Notes: a model not told the origin generated them from the sequence alone. DNA of 64,000 nt from Diaporthe sp. PMI_573 (GCA_021399435.1 JAJTUP010000009.1:1302001-1366000), one strand, 5' to 3'. Positions 11,267 through 23,986 are shown, counted from the stretch's first letter. A program made the numbers and translations.

Positions 11267-13293
11267 ATGGCACCCCTCCTGCAGACCGCCCTGCTACATC
11301 TCCTCAAGCGGGACGATGACACTGGTGTAGCATCTACTTGCGACGACATCAGCGGTCCTTGCATTGAAGTCGTCTGCGCCTGGCCTCTGTCAGGCCAATA
11401 CGGTTTTGGCCAGCGGATCTTGTAAGTGAGGCTTCTCCACCTATATTCCTCAGCAAATCGGCAACTCGACCGAGTGAAAAACTTAGCAAGTTCTTGTCAC
11501 GAACCTCAATGATAGGACCAAGCACTTCTAGCGCAGAGACTAATGTGACGTGTTAGATACTACATCCTCGTCGTTGTTTGTGTCATTGCTCGAAAAGAGG
11601 AATGGATTCGTGCTGTCTGTCAAGCCGCTGCACTGCTTGTGCCCGCCGTGGCAGCCATTCATGGTATTGTCTTGGCATCGTCCCACGTTGATGGTGAGTG
11701 GGAGATAATACCCGACCCTTTCTCCTAAGAAGCATTTCGGTTAATAACTAATGGGCCGCCAATCTAGGTGCCACAGACATGGATATCTATGGGGCCTTGC
11801 AGTTTTGCTCAATTGGCATCCTGGCGGCTCCTGTGACCGTGAAACTGTCATCGACCTTCTTCTACGACCCAGGACGGAACATCATCTTCCTGTGGACAGG
11901 CCTCATTCTCTCGGGTTAGACCAGTGTCCCTGCAACAGCGAACCTTGGACAACCACCCACTGACCAGAAACTAGGCCTGTTGAGCTTAGCTGTCGAGTTC
12001 TATCGCTCCAACACCCATCCATGCCAAACCGGTGGAACGAGCCCCGTCCCCAGTCTTGGGGGATTCCCGTATGGAGATGAGGACATATGCGGCCTTGTTT
12101 GCTCGGAGAAGAACGGTCCATTCTCAAGCCTGAGGCAGGGTGCGACGAGCGAGATCTACGTCGTTCCCAGACCAGCAACTCTCCCTTTTGGCATGGCCAT
12201 GTTCCTCGCTGCGGCTGAGTGCGTCCCCGCGATTCTCTCCTTGGTATCCATGTGGAACAAGATATTGGAAATCAACTGGAAGGCACGTCGGGGGCGTGGT
12301 GCTCTGGAGAAAGAGAAGTCAGAGGATCAAGGTGTCATTCCTGGAACAAACGGTGCCACCTTCAAGGGCATGAAGGACGTGAACCAGGCTATCAGGTCTC
12401 TGTTGAGTGCTGTTGAGGTCCCGGTATTTGGAGGCGCCTGGTTAGCTGTGCTCATCATCGGCGAGATCAACTTTTGGAGCCCCCAGGTCAAGCACCACAC
12501 TGAGCCCATTAGCAACATCGGTAAGTAGTCTAGTGTTCCTATCCTTCCCAGATTATGGCTTACTCCTCTAGGTCAATGGTCAACGATTATTGGAACCGGA
12601 ATGGCAGGGCTGGGTTCGCTCTACGTCTGGCTTGCAGACAGTAAAGGCGAGCTCGCTAATATTTCTCCTACAACTCATTGCAACTGTCCGCACTGCCATG
12701 GAAATGGGCAGTCTGACAGAATGCTTGACGAAGGGGTAAGCCCGCGAGCCAGTACAGCCCATCAAGAGCATCAGGAGAGCTACTCTGGGCCAGAAGGCAG
12801 GCTTTCTACAGTGGATTCCATAGGAGAATGGGTACCTCGACGAAAGATCGCCAACGCTCTAGGAAAAATCGGCAACTACTTCGGCAACCCAGCAAATGAC
12901 CCCTTCGGGGCTGGTGACTTCAAGACCGGAGCATGGCCTCGGATCCCAGGAGAAGCCCAACGCAATGATCGGATGGCCGAACATGACGATCGCTACAGCA
13001 TCATGGAAGGGCCAAGCAGCCCGCGAGATTCTCAGGACAGTGAGAGCGGTTCGGTGGCGCCTACACCAGCTTCGCCCACGTCGCCCACGTCGCCCACGTC
13101 ACCAGTATTAACGTTCTCGCCCCGAGGAAGGAGTCCGAGGCCACATGCAAACTCGGCTCCGTCACGGAGTCCCTCTCGACACTCGTCATTTGACCAATCG
13201 AGGCCAGCTGCGGCACCTCACGACTCCAGGGGCCGCTCACCAGCGCGTCGCGCAACGCTGGAGGTGCCGCCGTCGGCCCATCATCGATTTTAA
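11267..13293 (+). CDS. Polytopic membrane protein of unknown function
   Basis: Five exons (11267-11421, 11557-11693, 11768-11914, 11975-12520, 12572-13293) give 568 residues. All donors are GTAAGT, GTGAGT or GTTAGA and phases agree. The N-terminus carries paired Cys (TCDDISGPCIEVVC) that suggest a short extracellular segment. About six hydrophobic helices follow, with FCSIGILAAPVTVKL and PFGMAMFLAAAECVPAILSL among them. A further helix comes after exon 5 begins (WSTIIGTGMAGLGSLYVWL). The C-terminal 200 residues are cytosolic, charged and Ser/Pro-rich, with a tandem SPT repeat encoded by 9-bp units at about 13072-13105. Receptor-like topology is possible, but I recognise no GPCR or transporter signature. 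The permease gene follows in the same direction 0.9 kb downstream. Confidence 0.75.
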
Positions 13294-14169
13294 GCAACCA
13301 TGCCTAGAGCTTCTGGAACTAATTGAATAAACCCGATCGATTCCGGGCCTGGCACTCAAATATTGGCAAGGAAGCTTTGCAGCCCTACATTGGCGGTGCC
13401 AGCTCGAAGTTTTCTCCGCATCAGTTATTCATGTCAGTTGCACGATCGGATTCCAACGCCTGGATTTGAAGGGAAATATGTCCGAGGCGCAACAGAGCAG
13501 GATGGACTATAAATTAGATACGAAGACTAGATTCACTATCAAGTTATAAATAGCGAGGTTGAGCGTGTAAATCATAGTCAAACAATTATAACGATCTTGT
13601 CATAAATTGGAACGAACCCCTTGCCCTCTCTCCCGAGGATGGAGTCGTTTTCTTTCGGGGCGGAAAGTAAGCAGTGACCCCTCTGAACACCCGTCAACGT
13701 GAGCGAAGCCCTTTGGCCCAACTTGAAGCGGTGCCCTAGCTAGGATGGTATTGTCTCAATTCATGGAGGGACACTGGCAGTGTGAAACAAGTGATGTACC
13801 TAGCATTCATTCTTGGTGTAACTCGTGTGCTGCAGTATGTCGAGACTGTTTGGAAGGAAATCATGATTTTGAACAGCTTATCTCAGCCAAAAGAGAGAAG
13901 GAACTCTGCAGCCTGTCGTACAGCATCAAAAAGGCGGGGTTGGTCGGGTGGGAATATCAGGGCTTCCTAGGGCTTACGCTCCGGGCACCCAAGCGAGGCT
14001 CTCGTCTTCTCCAGAGCCTGACCTTGGAAATTGGACCTTGGCATTTCAGACCATAATAACACCAGGAGGCCGGGGCACAGGAACGATTCCACCCTTATCT
14101 TAGCTCTTTTCTTTGCATAACAGCCCTGATGCGTCATTCCGCGAAGGCTGAACTTGCGGCACGAGTTCA
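13294..14169. other. Intergenic between two same-strand membrane-protein genes
   Basis: This spacer holds the 3' flank of the polytopic protein gene and the promoter of the permease gene. It is AT-rich near 13.5 kb. A 103-codon open frame at 13745 has no support. Confidence 0.5.
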
Positions 14170-16670
14170 ATGGCCACAATGAATCTCCCCGACGTCAGCA
14201 TCGAGACTGACCAGATCAGAGAATGGCGGTCTATCGTCACGCTTATCGTCTTTCTTCTCGCCAGTAAGTACACGAGACTATCCGCCTGTGTCTGCCCATG
14301 TATGCCAGGTCACTGGGTGGATATGGCACCGCTAACAGGCAAGCACAGACATTGCTGTCTTGTTTCCTTTTCACATCCCAGTCTACATCCCCACGCGACT
14401 GTGGCACGCTGTTCAGGATTCTCTCAGTGCTACACGTGTGATACCACCAAGGACAAGGACAAATGCCTCTCACCATGGACAAAACGACGGCAAGGCCAGC
14501 AGAATCTTGCGCAAGAGATTCCCCATGAATTCTGTCACGGCACCCCTGATCGCAGACCTCTTCCTCCTCGCCATCCTTGCCATTGGAAGAGAAGAAGTCA
14601 AGGCCGGCACTCTAGGAGACAATGGCATTTTCCCTATCGACATCATGATATTCTTCATAACCTTGGCCTACATCGCAATATCAATAGACGCGTCCGGTCT
14701 TATCAGGTATCTAGCCTTGAAGGTTTTGCAATGGGGAGGTAAAGTCGGCCACAGGTTATTCTTCTACCTGTATGCCTTCTTTTTCAGCCTAGGCGTTTTT
14801 ATCGGCAATGACCCAATTATTCTGTCCGGTACAGCATTCCTTGCCTATATGACCCGGGTTTCGAATAATATTAAACACCCAAGAGCCTGGATCTTTACTC
14901 AGTTCTCGATAGCAAACATTGCTTCAGCAGTCCTCGTTTCTTCCAATCCGACCAACCTTGTCCTCGCAGGGGCTTTTAATATCAGATTTATCGACTACAC
15001 CGCTAATATGGTGGTTCCCGTTGTGATTACGTCCGTTGTCTTATTTCCGTTCCTGTTATACATCATCTTTGCCAACGAGGGCCTCATTCCCGTCTCTATC
15101 AAAATGCGCGAGCTTCCGACAGAGGCCCGGTTGAAACCTGCCGTCAACCCCAACATCCCAAACGCCAGAGGAATCGCAGCCGAGGAGGAGGACGCCCATA
15201 CAAACGACGACAAAGGCCAGCTTCTTTCCCTCGTCGAGATTATGAACCCTTTCCTGGACAAAGGAGGCGCAGCGTTCGGTGCCCTCATCATGTCGGTAAC
15301 GCTCATCACCGTCTTGGCGGTCAACGCTGCCAGCGTTAAGGCGAAGAATGATGAGCACTTCCAGGTCTTTTGGGTGACGCTGCCGGCTGCTTTCGTTATG
15401 CTATGTTGGGATCTCGCATTCGGGTGGATTCACCGCGAGGAAACACGGGAAATCTCTCGCAGGGGACGTGATGAGGTTGAACGGGCTCGAATAGCGAGGG
15501 CAGAGAGAGAGGCGGGGAACATAGAGCCCTCTCATGGGAGACACATTTCTACTGAGGGCGGAACAGAGATGCTGTCGATAACGCGGAGCATCTCTAGAGA
15601 AGCTTGGCCCGAGATTGAAGTTCAGGACGCCCATGCTGTTGCCAAGGACGATATGAAAAGTTCAGACTACGACACGCCGCCTGTGAGTCCTGGGAGAGGA
15701 CTCACCCCTCGGCTCACGCTCACCCCTGCTGATCTCACAAGTGAGGCCAGCAACAAGCCGACGTCCGAGTCAAGTCCTCGCCTGGACCCATCCATATCCA
15801 CTGCAATGGGAAACGCATCTGACAACAGCCGGCCGTCGAGCAGTGGGCCGACCATTGCCGAGAAAAGAGACCAGTTCCCTCATGCTAACGAATCCAACGT
15901 TCCAGCGCAAGGCGTTCCGATCCCAGGAATAAAGGAATCAACCAACCCGAAGCAAACAAGCGAGGAGGTCGAATACACAGCAGGCAGCGCAAGGAAGCGT
16001 GGCCCGCCGACCCTTATGTCCCTATGCAAATCCGGATATCGATGGTCGCAGGAGACGTTCCCAACTGTAATGGCTGTAATATCACATCTACCCTTTGCGC
16101 TTGTCCCGTTTGCTTTCTCGATGTTTGTCCTGGTCCAGGCACTCGTGACAAAAGGCTGGGTTTCGGTTTTCGCATATGGGTGGGATCATTGGGTGAACAA
16201 AACGGGAACTATCGGTGCTATCGGCGGTATGGGCTTTCTTTCGGTGATCTTTTGCAACGTGAGTCTCCCTGGGATTGTTACGTGACGGTTCAAATCAAAT
16301 GCTTACTTTGGTGGCTGCCCAGTTTGCCGGGACCAATATTGGTACCACGATCTTTTTATCACGGGTTATTCAAGCCTGGCAGAGGATACATCTGGAGCCT
16401 GGTAGTGACGATATCAGCGACCGGACGTTTTGGGCGACCGTTTATGCGATGGCGCTCGGAGTCAACTACGGCGCCTTCAGTACCGCTTTCAGCGCATCGT
16501 TGGCAGGGCTGCTATGGCGGGACATACTCGAAAGGAAGCACATCCACGTTCGAAGAATGGAATTCGCCCGTGTCAACGTCCCGATCATTGCCATCGCTAT
16601 GACCGTTGGCTGCACTGTTCTCGTGGGGGAGATATACATCATCAGGAATGAGACACCTTACAGTTTGTGA
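14170..16670 (+). CDS. Citrate/arsenite-type anion permease (CitMHS/ArsB superfamily)
   Basis: This is a secondary transporter of the ion-transporter superfamily that includes bacterial ArsB and CitM; substrates in fungi are mostly unassigned. Three exons (14170-14263, 14349-16258, 16323-16670) give 783 residues. At least ten hydrophobic helices are visible. The two symmetry-related motifs typical of the superfamily are present: SSNPTNLVLAGAF in the first half and CNFAGTNIGTTIFL in the second, the latter split exactly by intron 2. A long hydrophilic loop (about residues 350-560), rich in Ser, Pro and charged residues, separates the halves, as in many fungal members. The start is the ATG with a good context (GCACGAGTTCAATGG). 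The substrate cannot be told from sequence. Confidence 0.85.
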
Positions 16671-17595
16671 ATGCTTTTTTAGAGCACCGAGAAGGGCACT
16701 CGATATATATAGAGAGAGCTATAGAAAATCAAGAGACATGATACCCATGAAGTATGTTCTTATTACCAACGTTGATTACTGCTCCGGCCCCAAGAATTCC
16801 AACAAAGCCGATCGGGCGGGATTGTGTTGTAGCAAATCATGGGCACAGGGCCTCATTTGGCCTTGCTCTGCCTTCTCTGCCAGCCGCCGTTAGGAAGACC
16901 ACACTCTCCTGGGTGGGCTTGTTCTGAACTAGTCACCTATGTACCGGGTGGACCCCTAGGGCGGCAGTGAGGGAGAAATGTGTTGGCGGGCACGGTGAAG
17001 CAGCTGGTGCATTTGTCTCCTGGTTGAATGGCCTTGCACAATTTACTTCACAGTGCCAACATCAGGCCACGCAAATTATCTCTAAGCCACTATCAAGTGG
17101 TTGCCATATCCGAGCCTTTCGGTTGTTCCTATTGCCTGTCTCCTATCGGAATGGCCTCGACCCAATTCAAGAACGAGGCCACGGCCGGGTATATTTTTAC
17201 AAAAAAAGTCTATCGGAGACTATTTGACTAGGTCTACCTTAGCCAGAATTTCAGCTGGGTACATGGTACAATATTTAGTGAGGGCCATTTAGACTTCGTA
17301 ATGGGACGCTAATAGAACTGCTGCAGTTTTATGTGGTTCGACAAGGGTTTGTCAGTAAACAGCCAACTCAATATGTCCGCCTCACTTGATTCGCGATATA
17401 GCAAGCCTACCTAGGTAGAGATGAAGTACATCCGGGACTTGTGGAGTGCTGCGTCCTGAATTTCCCGTTAAATTCCCTTGGCGGATGTCTCTCCTTGGCT
17501 ATCTGAATGTTTGACTCGATCAATGAAATCTCGACTAAAAATAACTGTCGATCCCGGCCACGTCAATAACAAACATGCCATGCCAGGACACGCCC
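16671..17595. other. Intergenic, convergent 3' ends
   Basis: This 0.9-kb AT-rich spacer lies between the ends of the permease gene and the secreted-protein gene. No gene or repeat was recognised. Confidence 0.55.
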
Positions 17596-18622
17596 CTAAG
17601 GGAAAACGGTCTTCAGCACGTTACCGTAGTCCGTATACGATGACCCCATCTTTTCAATGTCATAATCGTTCCAGTAGCCACCTCCTCCGAGTGCACTCCG
17701 CGACTGCCAGCTGCTGAAGCTCGACTGCGCCTGGGCGGGTGTTTTGCCGAAAGAAGGCTTCGAGTCGTTGATAACCCAGAGAAGCGGCACGACCTTCATG
17801 CTCAGCGTATTCTGCCAGCCGACGGGGTCATTCCCGGCGCCGCCATCGTAGCACTGCAGGTACACCCTATCCAGCAGCAGGTTCGGCTCCGCGAGGCCGT
17901 TGTTGAGCTGTGACCTAACCGAGTTCCAGAAGCCCGAGTTGGTGTAGGGGGCGATGGTGTACTTGTAACCGATGTTGCCGAGCATTCGGCCGAACGCCAC
18001 GGTGCTGGCCACGTCGTAGATGGACTCGTCGTCGTTGTTGACAGCATCGAGGCCCCATGCCGTCTTGAGCGCCGCGAAGTTGCGGTACAGCCGTGTAGAG
18101 GACCCGGTGCCCGGGCTGGCCACCAGCTCCTTGATGTGCTGCGAGTTCATCGAGATCTCGACCCGGTTGACGCCCGTCGTGCCCGTCTTGAACGATTTCA
18201 CCTTGTCCGACAGCGCCGTGCCGCCGACGTAGGCGCCGTTGGATGCGACCAGGACGTCTGAGCTGCCGGGGGTGTTTGAGTAGTACACTGACGCGTACCG
18301 AATTAGCTATACTATCAGGAAATGGGCTTTCCGAACGTAATGAATGGAGCGGAGCGTATGTAGCTCAGTTTCGTTCGTCTTTCGCGATCGCTTGTTCATA
18401 AAATCGAATCGAAACAGTATCCCAGGGCTTCTTACTGATGTCTCCATTATCGAGCACGCCAACACCAAACATGATGAGACTGTTGAAGCCAGATGTCTTG
18501 ATAGCTGCGGTGTTGGACTTCAGCACATCCTTGAACAGGAATATACTCCTGATATTGGCAGCGAGGACATTGCAGAGGAGGACTTGGAAGAGCAGAGCTC
18601 TCGCCAGAGCGTAATACCGCAT
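17596..18622 (-). CDS. Secreted protein, GH18-like or F5/8-annotated fungal family
   Basis: Exon 1 is 18622-18436 and exon 2 is 18287-17596, giving 292 residues. An upstream in-frame Met at 18649 would add nine. The intron has a GTAAGA donor and a GCGTCAG acceptor. The N-terminus is a signal peptide (YYALARALLFQVLLCNVLAA). The mature part reads like a TIM-barrel of chitinase type: an early strand SLIMFGVGVLDNGDI, a central KYTIAPYT strand and LLDRVYLQCYDGGAG, where family 18 enzymes often have their Tyr/Asp-rich strand. The DxxDxDxE catalytic motif of active chitinases is not visible, so activity is doubtful. Related fungal proteins are often labelled coagulation factor 5/8 domain proteins. 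Family assignment is from memory of such sequences and is tentative. Confidence 0.65.
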
Positions 18623-18649
18623 TCTCTTCGGGTGGTGCGGCTTGCACAA

Positions 18650-19463
18650 TGACCGGGTTGGCGAGCTTATCTATTGCCGCAGGACGCTTGTGACCAACGT
18701 TGGAACTGCGTTCCAAATATTCACAGATGCACGCAGAGACTGAGCGGTAGTGAGCCGATCAGAGTGCCCTCTATTTAAGCTGCCGGAACGTGGGTCAGAG
18801 GTAGGGCTATGCGAGCAATTTATATCGTCGCCCCGGTTTTTAACATTGGTGGTAAAATTTATAGGGTAAAGAGGGACTCCGTCGTGTCATGTCCATCAAT
18901 AAGCATCTCAGCCAACATTGTCACCGATTTCCCCGCGGCTAAAAGAATCCAACCCCGGTAGGTGGTCCTCTGAGAACGGTAGTCAAACCTAATCCGGATT
19001 GTAACGTGCCATAAGTGACAAGTTTTCGATATTGAGAAGTAACATTGGGGTTGCAGACTAAGTGGAGTTTATGTGTCAAGCCGGCTTTGAGGTGGTGCCA
19101 TGGCGAGGTGGGACAAAAGCGATACGAGGGTGAGAGCTCTTCCAAGTACCGAATGTTGCATTATCTGTATCAGTATTACCTACTCAGGAAGGTCTGAATC
19201 CACGGCCTCTGATAGCACTAAGCTGTATTCAAATCCATCACCATGGCTCTGCGGGGCGTAGGATTCTACACTTTAGAGCTATAGTCAACGAGGCAGCTAG
19301 CTCTTCCGTCGGATATATACAACAAATACACTCCTGCGACATTGGGCTCATATCACGACATGAAAGAGCACTCGGTTGATGGTTGATTGCAGAGAAGTTA
19401 TACAGTGGACCTTATCATTGGTATGATTTCAACTCCTCAAAAAGATCAACGCCTCCCCTAGTT
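18650..19463. other. AT-rich intergenic stretch
   Basis: No gene is seen. Short stretches with many TA and few CG dinucleotides suggest mild decay. A tRNA-like pattern near 19187-19245 could not be folded and is listed among rejected items. Confidence 0.45.
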
Positions 19464-20030
19464 TTAAATTGCGGACATGGCCCTTTCGCGCTCAATAATG
19501 TTCACAAGGTCATCGCGATCAATACCCGCCGAGAAGAACCCCGTAGGAAAGTGGACGTGAACGTAGACGTGTCTCCCACTGTCATCCTTGGATTTCTCGA
19601 GTAGGCGCTCGCAGATTCCAGCCTCGAGAGCCTTCATGAGAAAACTCTCTACCCTCCCATCACCATTTAGGTCGTAGAGCACAGACAGGCATGTGGTGGA
19701 ACTTTTACCCAGCTCTGGAGATGGCATCCAGAAGACCTTAGTATCTTCCTTCTTCACTCGCCGGCCGGCGCCAAAGACAACGTCGCAGGGCAGTGGTCCC
19801 TCGTCAATGACTTTGCCGTAGACACAAAAATTCAGAAAGGCGCGTGTGAAGTCAAACCGAGTGCTGCGGGCCTCTTAGATGGAGTTGATTTCAACTGCTT
19901 GACGCATTTCCATAACGAAGTACATAAACACCGAGGGGTCGATGTTCAAGTACTGCCAACCAGAGTGGTCCCTGAACGCATAACTTGGCTGTGGTGATTT
20001 CTCCGAATTATCAGAGTTGGCTGTGGCGGC
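19464..20030 (-). pseudogene. Degenerate protein-coding remnant with in-frame stop
   Basis: On the minus strand a coherent protein-like frame runs from about 20030 down to 19464 and is broken once, by TAA at 19877-19875. Upstream of the stop it reads as soluble protein (SYAFRDHSGWQYLNIDPSV and so on). Downstream it continues without a break for another 136 codons, with motifs PCDVVFGAGRRVKK and VYVHVHFPTGFF. The composition on both sides of the stop is alike, which is why I join them. No convincing start codon or 5' exon was found, and the family is unknown. An intron covering the stop cannot be excluded, but no good donor lies nearby. The AT-rich surroundings fit a decaying locus. Confidence 0.5.
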
Positions 20031-20998
20031 AAAAAAAAAGAGAAACCAGCCACGGCGGTTGACCTGAGAGGAAGATGGCTGTTGTATCGTTTGCCGTGGC
20101 CGCTGGAGTTATTTGATTATTGTGACTCGTTCGATTCCTTCTCATGTCGGCCCCGGGCGGCAAGTTTTATGACGTCGCGTACATGGCGAGTTGAGGGACG
20201 TGACAACGACCGAGCCTGGATCAGTGACATACCGCGAACGCGTGCGAGGGCGGGACCAAACATGGTGGCTATACCGATACTACATATGTGCCCCCTTTGA
20301 AGGACAGCTTGCTGCCCAGAAATAATCTGTGAATGTAGCGCGGGCCAAAAGAAGCAACAACAGACACATTGCTTTCCGCTCGATGTCGTTGATTATTTAA
20401 TGTGCATATTGTACAACATGATACTTTGACCGTGAACCCTGGCACTTCGCTAAGCTGCCGCGACTCTGCATCGATGCGATCCCTATATACATCATATAGC
20501 CATATTGGTAATCCTTATGGAAGAGCGTTTCGGTCGAAGGAGACGAATGTAGGAAGATTTGGAGGCCAGCGAGGCTATGCCGTCGATTCCGGCTACGTAG
20601 CTTGACCAGAGACATTACCGGCACAGTGGTGGCTAGATTATCTCCCGTATCCCATCTCCAATCAACTCGATCGTCAGATTTGAGACAGTTCCCGACCCTC
20701 GCCCCAGAGCGGATGGAGGTATCTATCATGCGCATGCCATCTTGATGCGACTGGAAAGAGATTTTGTGTTTTTGCGCAGAAACGGTGTTGCCCTCACTAT
20801 ACAGCCGCACCATGCTGAGTCGGAATAAGGAGCTGCCGAGGCGTTTCGGCCGCCTTCCCCATGCCGACATGACAACCGCGCTCCAACCCTCCTCCGGCCT
20901 TCACGGATGAGGAGAGGCTACATAAGAGATAGCTCAAATCCCAAGGTATTGAACCTCAACATACACCCAATCCCTACATCAGAAGGCCGAACAAAATT
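20031..20998. other. Intergenic upstream of DUF3237 gene
   Basis: Contains the likely promoter of the DUF3237 gene and a 157-codon minus-strand frame (20870-20397) that has no recognised motif and is not called as a gene. Confidence 0.4.
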
Positions 20999-21655
20999 AT
21001 GACACCAAATCACACTCCTTCCCCGGGCAACGACTTCTCATCGGGAGAGCCGCCGATGCGCCAGCCGCATCTGGAGTTCATATACCGGATCGTAGCAGAC
21101 ATGGACCCAGGCGCATCTCCGATCCCAAACGTTCAGGGCACAGCAGTCACGCGCATAGTCCTCCCAATCGCTGGCGGCACGGTGCGAGGACCACAGATCA
21201 ATGGCGAGATTGTAAAAAACAGCGGTGCAGACTGGGCGCAACGCATCGAGTCTCCCAAGGTAGGTTGACATCCCCCGCTCCGACTTACCATTACATAGGG
21301 TCACATTTTGACACTGAGATGATGGCAGTCCCCAACCAAGCTCAATGCTCGATACACCCTCAAGACCGACGATGGCCATTTCATCTTGGTGAACGCTGTG
21401 GGGACCGTGACGGGAGGGCCACCTGTTGAAGGCGCGGATGCCGCTTGGCCACCCGAGCAAGGCAAGCCCTTGACCATCACGCAGGACCAGGCCGAGTATT
21501 TCACGCAGATCACATTCGAGGCCGCGGGCGGGAGTCCATATGAATGGATGAACTCGGTAGTCGCCCTGGGGGTGATGATAATGGCCGAGGGAAAGCCGAT
21601 CATCGATTGCTACCGGCTGACGAACTTTCCGGGCACGGGCACGGCGCATCTTTGA
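20999..21655 (+). CDS. DUF3237 (UPF0311) family protein
   Basis: Two exons, 20999-21259 and 21329-21655, give 195 residues, within the usual size for fungal members. The intron has a GTAGGT donor and a GGCAG acceptor and is phase 0. DUF3237 proteins are small beta-barrel proteins of unknown biochemical role found in bacteria and fungi. The hallmarks seen are HLEFIYRI near the N-terminus, a central IAGGTVRGPQINGEI strand pair with WAQRI, and the C-terminal block ARYTLKTDDGHFILVNAVG. YEWMNSVVALGV lies near the end, at the position where the family has its conserved Trp-Leu/Met-Asn. There is no signal peptide. Neighbouring genes give no hint of a pathway. Confidence 0.85.
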
Positions 21656-22968
21656 TCATATTTTGATACGTGCCAGTAAAACTTCAACTTCAACTGCTGG
21701 ATACTTCTTTAGCATTCGTGGAGTAATAGTAGTATGGGTTGTTGCATGAGAGCTCGAGGCCCTCAAATTCTATCCCGAGTCGACTCCAGAATTGCATACG
21801 GACGAAGAACAGAAATTGAGCCTTGATCAGGCATGAGGAACCAAGTTCAAACGGCGCGGTCCGTTTCGTGTACCCAAGGTTTATAAAAATACACAAAGTA
21901 TAATAGCCTCAAAGCCTAGCCGATTATAATTGGAGAAAACGAGCAAGGAGCTTGAGTAGATGACATGGCTTTATGAGCTCCCTAATAGTCTGCCAGCCGA
22001 AAAGATCGCAGTGGGATTCATGCTCGCCGTGGACATGAAATATCATATAAATGCCATGTTGTTTGCAACGCAATATTGTAAGCTTCGACTGGGATGGTCA
22101 CCCGAAAGGCTACATGATTCCCGAGCACACAAATGTCCCGGGCACCACCATCAGCGTTTGATGGCGGCAATGTTGGCCAAACGGAAATTAATATTTTCAG
22201 GGTCCCAGGCCGGGATGCATATCTCCGGTGTATCTTGGAAATCTTAACTGCTAGAATATAGATGAATCCACGGTTTCGGGTTCCGTCGTGGGTAGACATT
22301 TTGGCAGCAACGCAGATGAGTGTACCTGGGCGTGATTGGTCTACTCCAAAGTCCGTGAGAATGGACAGTCCCGGCACGACTTGCATGCTGTCAGATTGCA
22401 GAATCAACCAGAGAATGTGTTTGTACCACAGACAGTGGTTCGGCAACAGCCGAGCGGAACAGGTGGAGGAGGTGGTGGTTGCGGGTGAGCGAGGTCATCA
22501 ACAAGAAGGTTCGCTGCCAACGGCCAATCATCTTACATGCTCGTCACCACCACACAGGCGAAGTGCACATGTTCAACCACATGCCTCTCTCCCACACGCG
22601 ACATCTTCGTGGTCGCCATGATCATTACCATATGGCTGGATGCGTTTCTGATGCACACGTGTTCTGCCGTTAACATGGCTTCGCAGGGCACACAATCGCC
22701 CAGTTCACTCGCCCGCCCAATCGCCAGGGCTGCATTAGCGCAGGACCCCTCTTAAGTGTAGCCCCACAGCCGGGGCCCTCCCTAGCTCCCCGGACCCTGA
22801 GATTGCAGAGCGGGACCCACCTCGCGGCCGATGTCTGAGTCCCTCCATCGTCATCGACAACGGCTCCGATCGTCGAGGCCGATTCACTCGATTCACCCGT
22901 CCGGAATCAGCATCATCAGCCCTCCCTTGCTTTGTGGGCATCCCTTTATCCAACGGACTACTGTGTAG

Positions 22969-23044
<76 letters not shown>

Positions 23045-23837
23045 CAGCTCCTGAAACCGCCAGGCCAACTCTTTTCGATGATAGGCTCTGACGACTGGTT
23101 AGCTCGATCAGGCCATGTGCAGGCCAGATGCGAGGGTGCTAGTCAGTGTCGTCGTTCTATCCAACAACATGCCCTGAGTCTCTGATACCGACCATCAGTC
23201 TGGGCAGGCTTCGATCTGGGCCCACTGGGCGACAGGCGACACCTAAGGCAATGAGGGCTAGACCGCGCTGGAACCTGCGATCGTGTGGATTCTGGGGCCA
23301 TTCATGTCGATGGCCGGTCGGTTAGCTACAGGAAGGGGAGGGAGGCCATGGACTGCCCGAGTGCTCTGCTTGGTCAGCTCGCCTCCTCGCGTCTCAGCAG
23401 CACGCGACCATCATTCGATTACTCTATCTGGCCCGTTGCGGGGTAGTGTTATGCCCTCACGCGAGCGGTACCCTTCACCTCCATAGCTACTGGCCGGAAG
23501 CCAAGGTATCCCACACAAGACGAGGCCCATTTTGGGGCAGTTCATTAGCTAGAACGTCCAGGCGGGCAGGACTGGGGGGTCCTAGCCCCCTTTGATCGGG
23601 CTTCCCCCAACCGTCATCGTCATAATGCCCCGATCAGGGGCCAGATTGGCGGCTCTGCCGTGCCTTTGGGATGGGACGGACGTCACCTCATTGGTAAGAT
23701 CATCGGGCTTGACGCTGTGAAAGCTTATTCCCCCCAGCTCTGTCCAGCTGCGACGCATTGGTGCGTCTCGCAAGCGAGCGGGCGAGGAGGGCTTGAGCTT
23801 CCCTGCCGTGCTTTGAGAGAGGTTGTCATCGCGATGG
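21656..23837. other. Intergenic, long gene-poor stretch with CA microsatellite
   Basis: This 2.2-kb region lies upstream of the 78-aa protein gene. Short open frames occur on both strands without recognisable motifs. It contains the CA microsatellite listed separately, and Pol II promoter-like pyrimidine tracts towards the right end. Confidence 0.45.
22971..23043. repeat. (CA)n microsatellite
   Basis: A nearly perfect dinucleotide array of about 36 units is interrupted once, by an AT in place of AC at about 23011-23012. It lies between genes and is probably length-variable between strains. Confidence 0.95.
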
Positions 23838-23845
23838 TTTAAATA
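23838..23845 (+). promoter_or_regulatory. TATA-like element
   Basis: TTTAAATA lies about 140 bases upstream of the start of the 78-aa protein gene and is followed by a CT-rich leader, the usual arrangement of a strongly expressed fungal gene. AGGGG/CCCCT motifs occur further upstream (for example near 23636), which in fungi can act as stress-response elements. This is pattern matching only. Confidence 0.4.
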
Positions 23846-23986
23846 CCCCGCTCCCCTCTCTGTTTCGCCTCTGTGTCTCTGTCTTCGATGGACTCCTTCA
23901 TCTGACTTGCACTCGTTGTGTGACCTTACTACTATCGAGAAAACTATCGCACTATCACAAAATCAATACCTGTACACTCAGCCACC

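Noticed and set aside
14682..14700. ACGCGT within the permease gene
   Set aside because: Lies in coding sequence; chance occurrence at the expected frequency.
19187..19245. tRNA-like pattern on the minus strand
   Set aside because: Some tRNA-like words are present (a possible AGT loop, a GGATTC-like arm), but the anticodon and T stems do not pair and no clear A box is present.
20397..20870. 157-codon minus-strand frame upstream of the DUF3237 gene
   Set aside because: No known motif, no splice support, and mixed composition; its start would lie only 128 bases from the divergent DUF3237 start. Possible but not supported.
22735..23040. 101-codon frame beginning with alternating Val-Cys
   Set aside because: Translation of the CA microsatellite.
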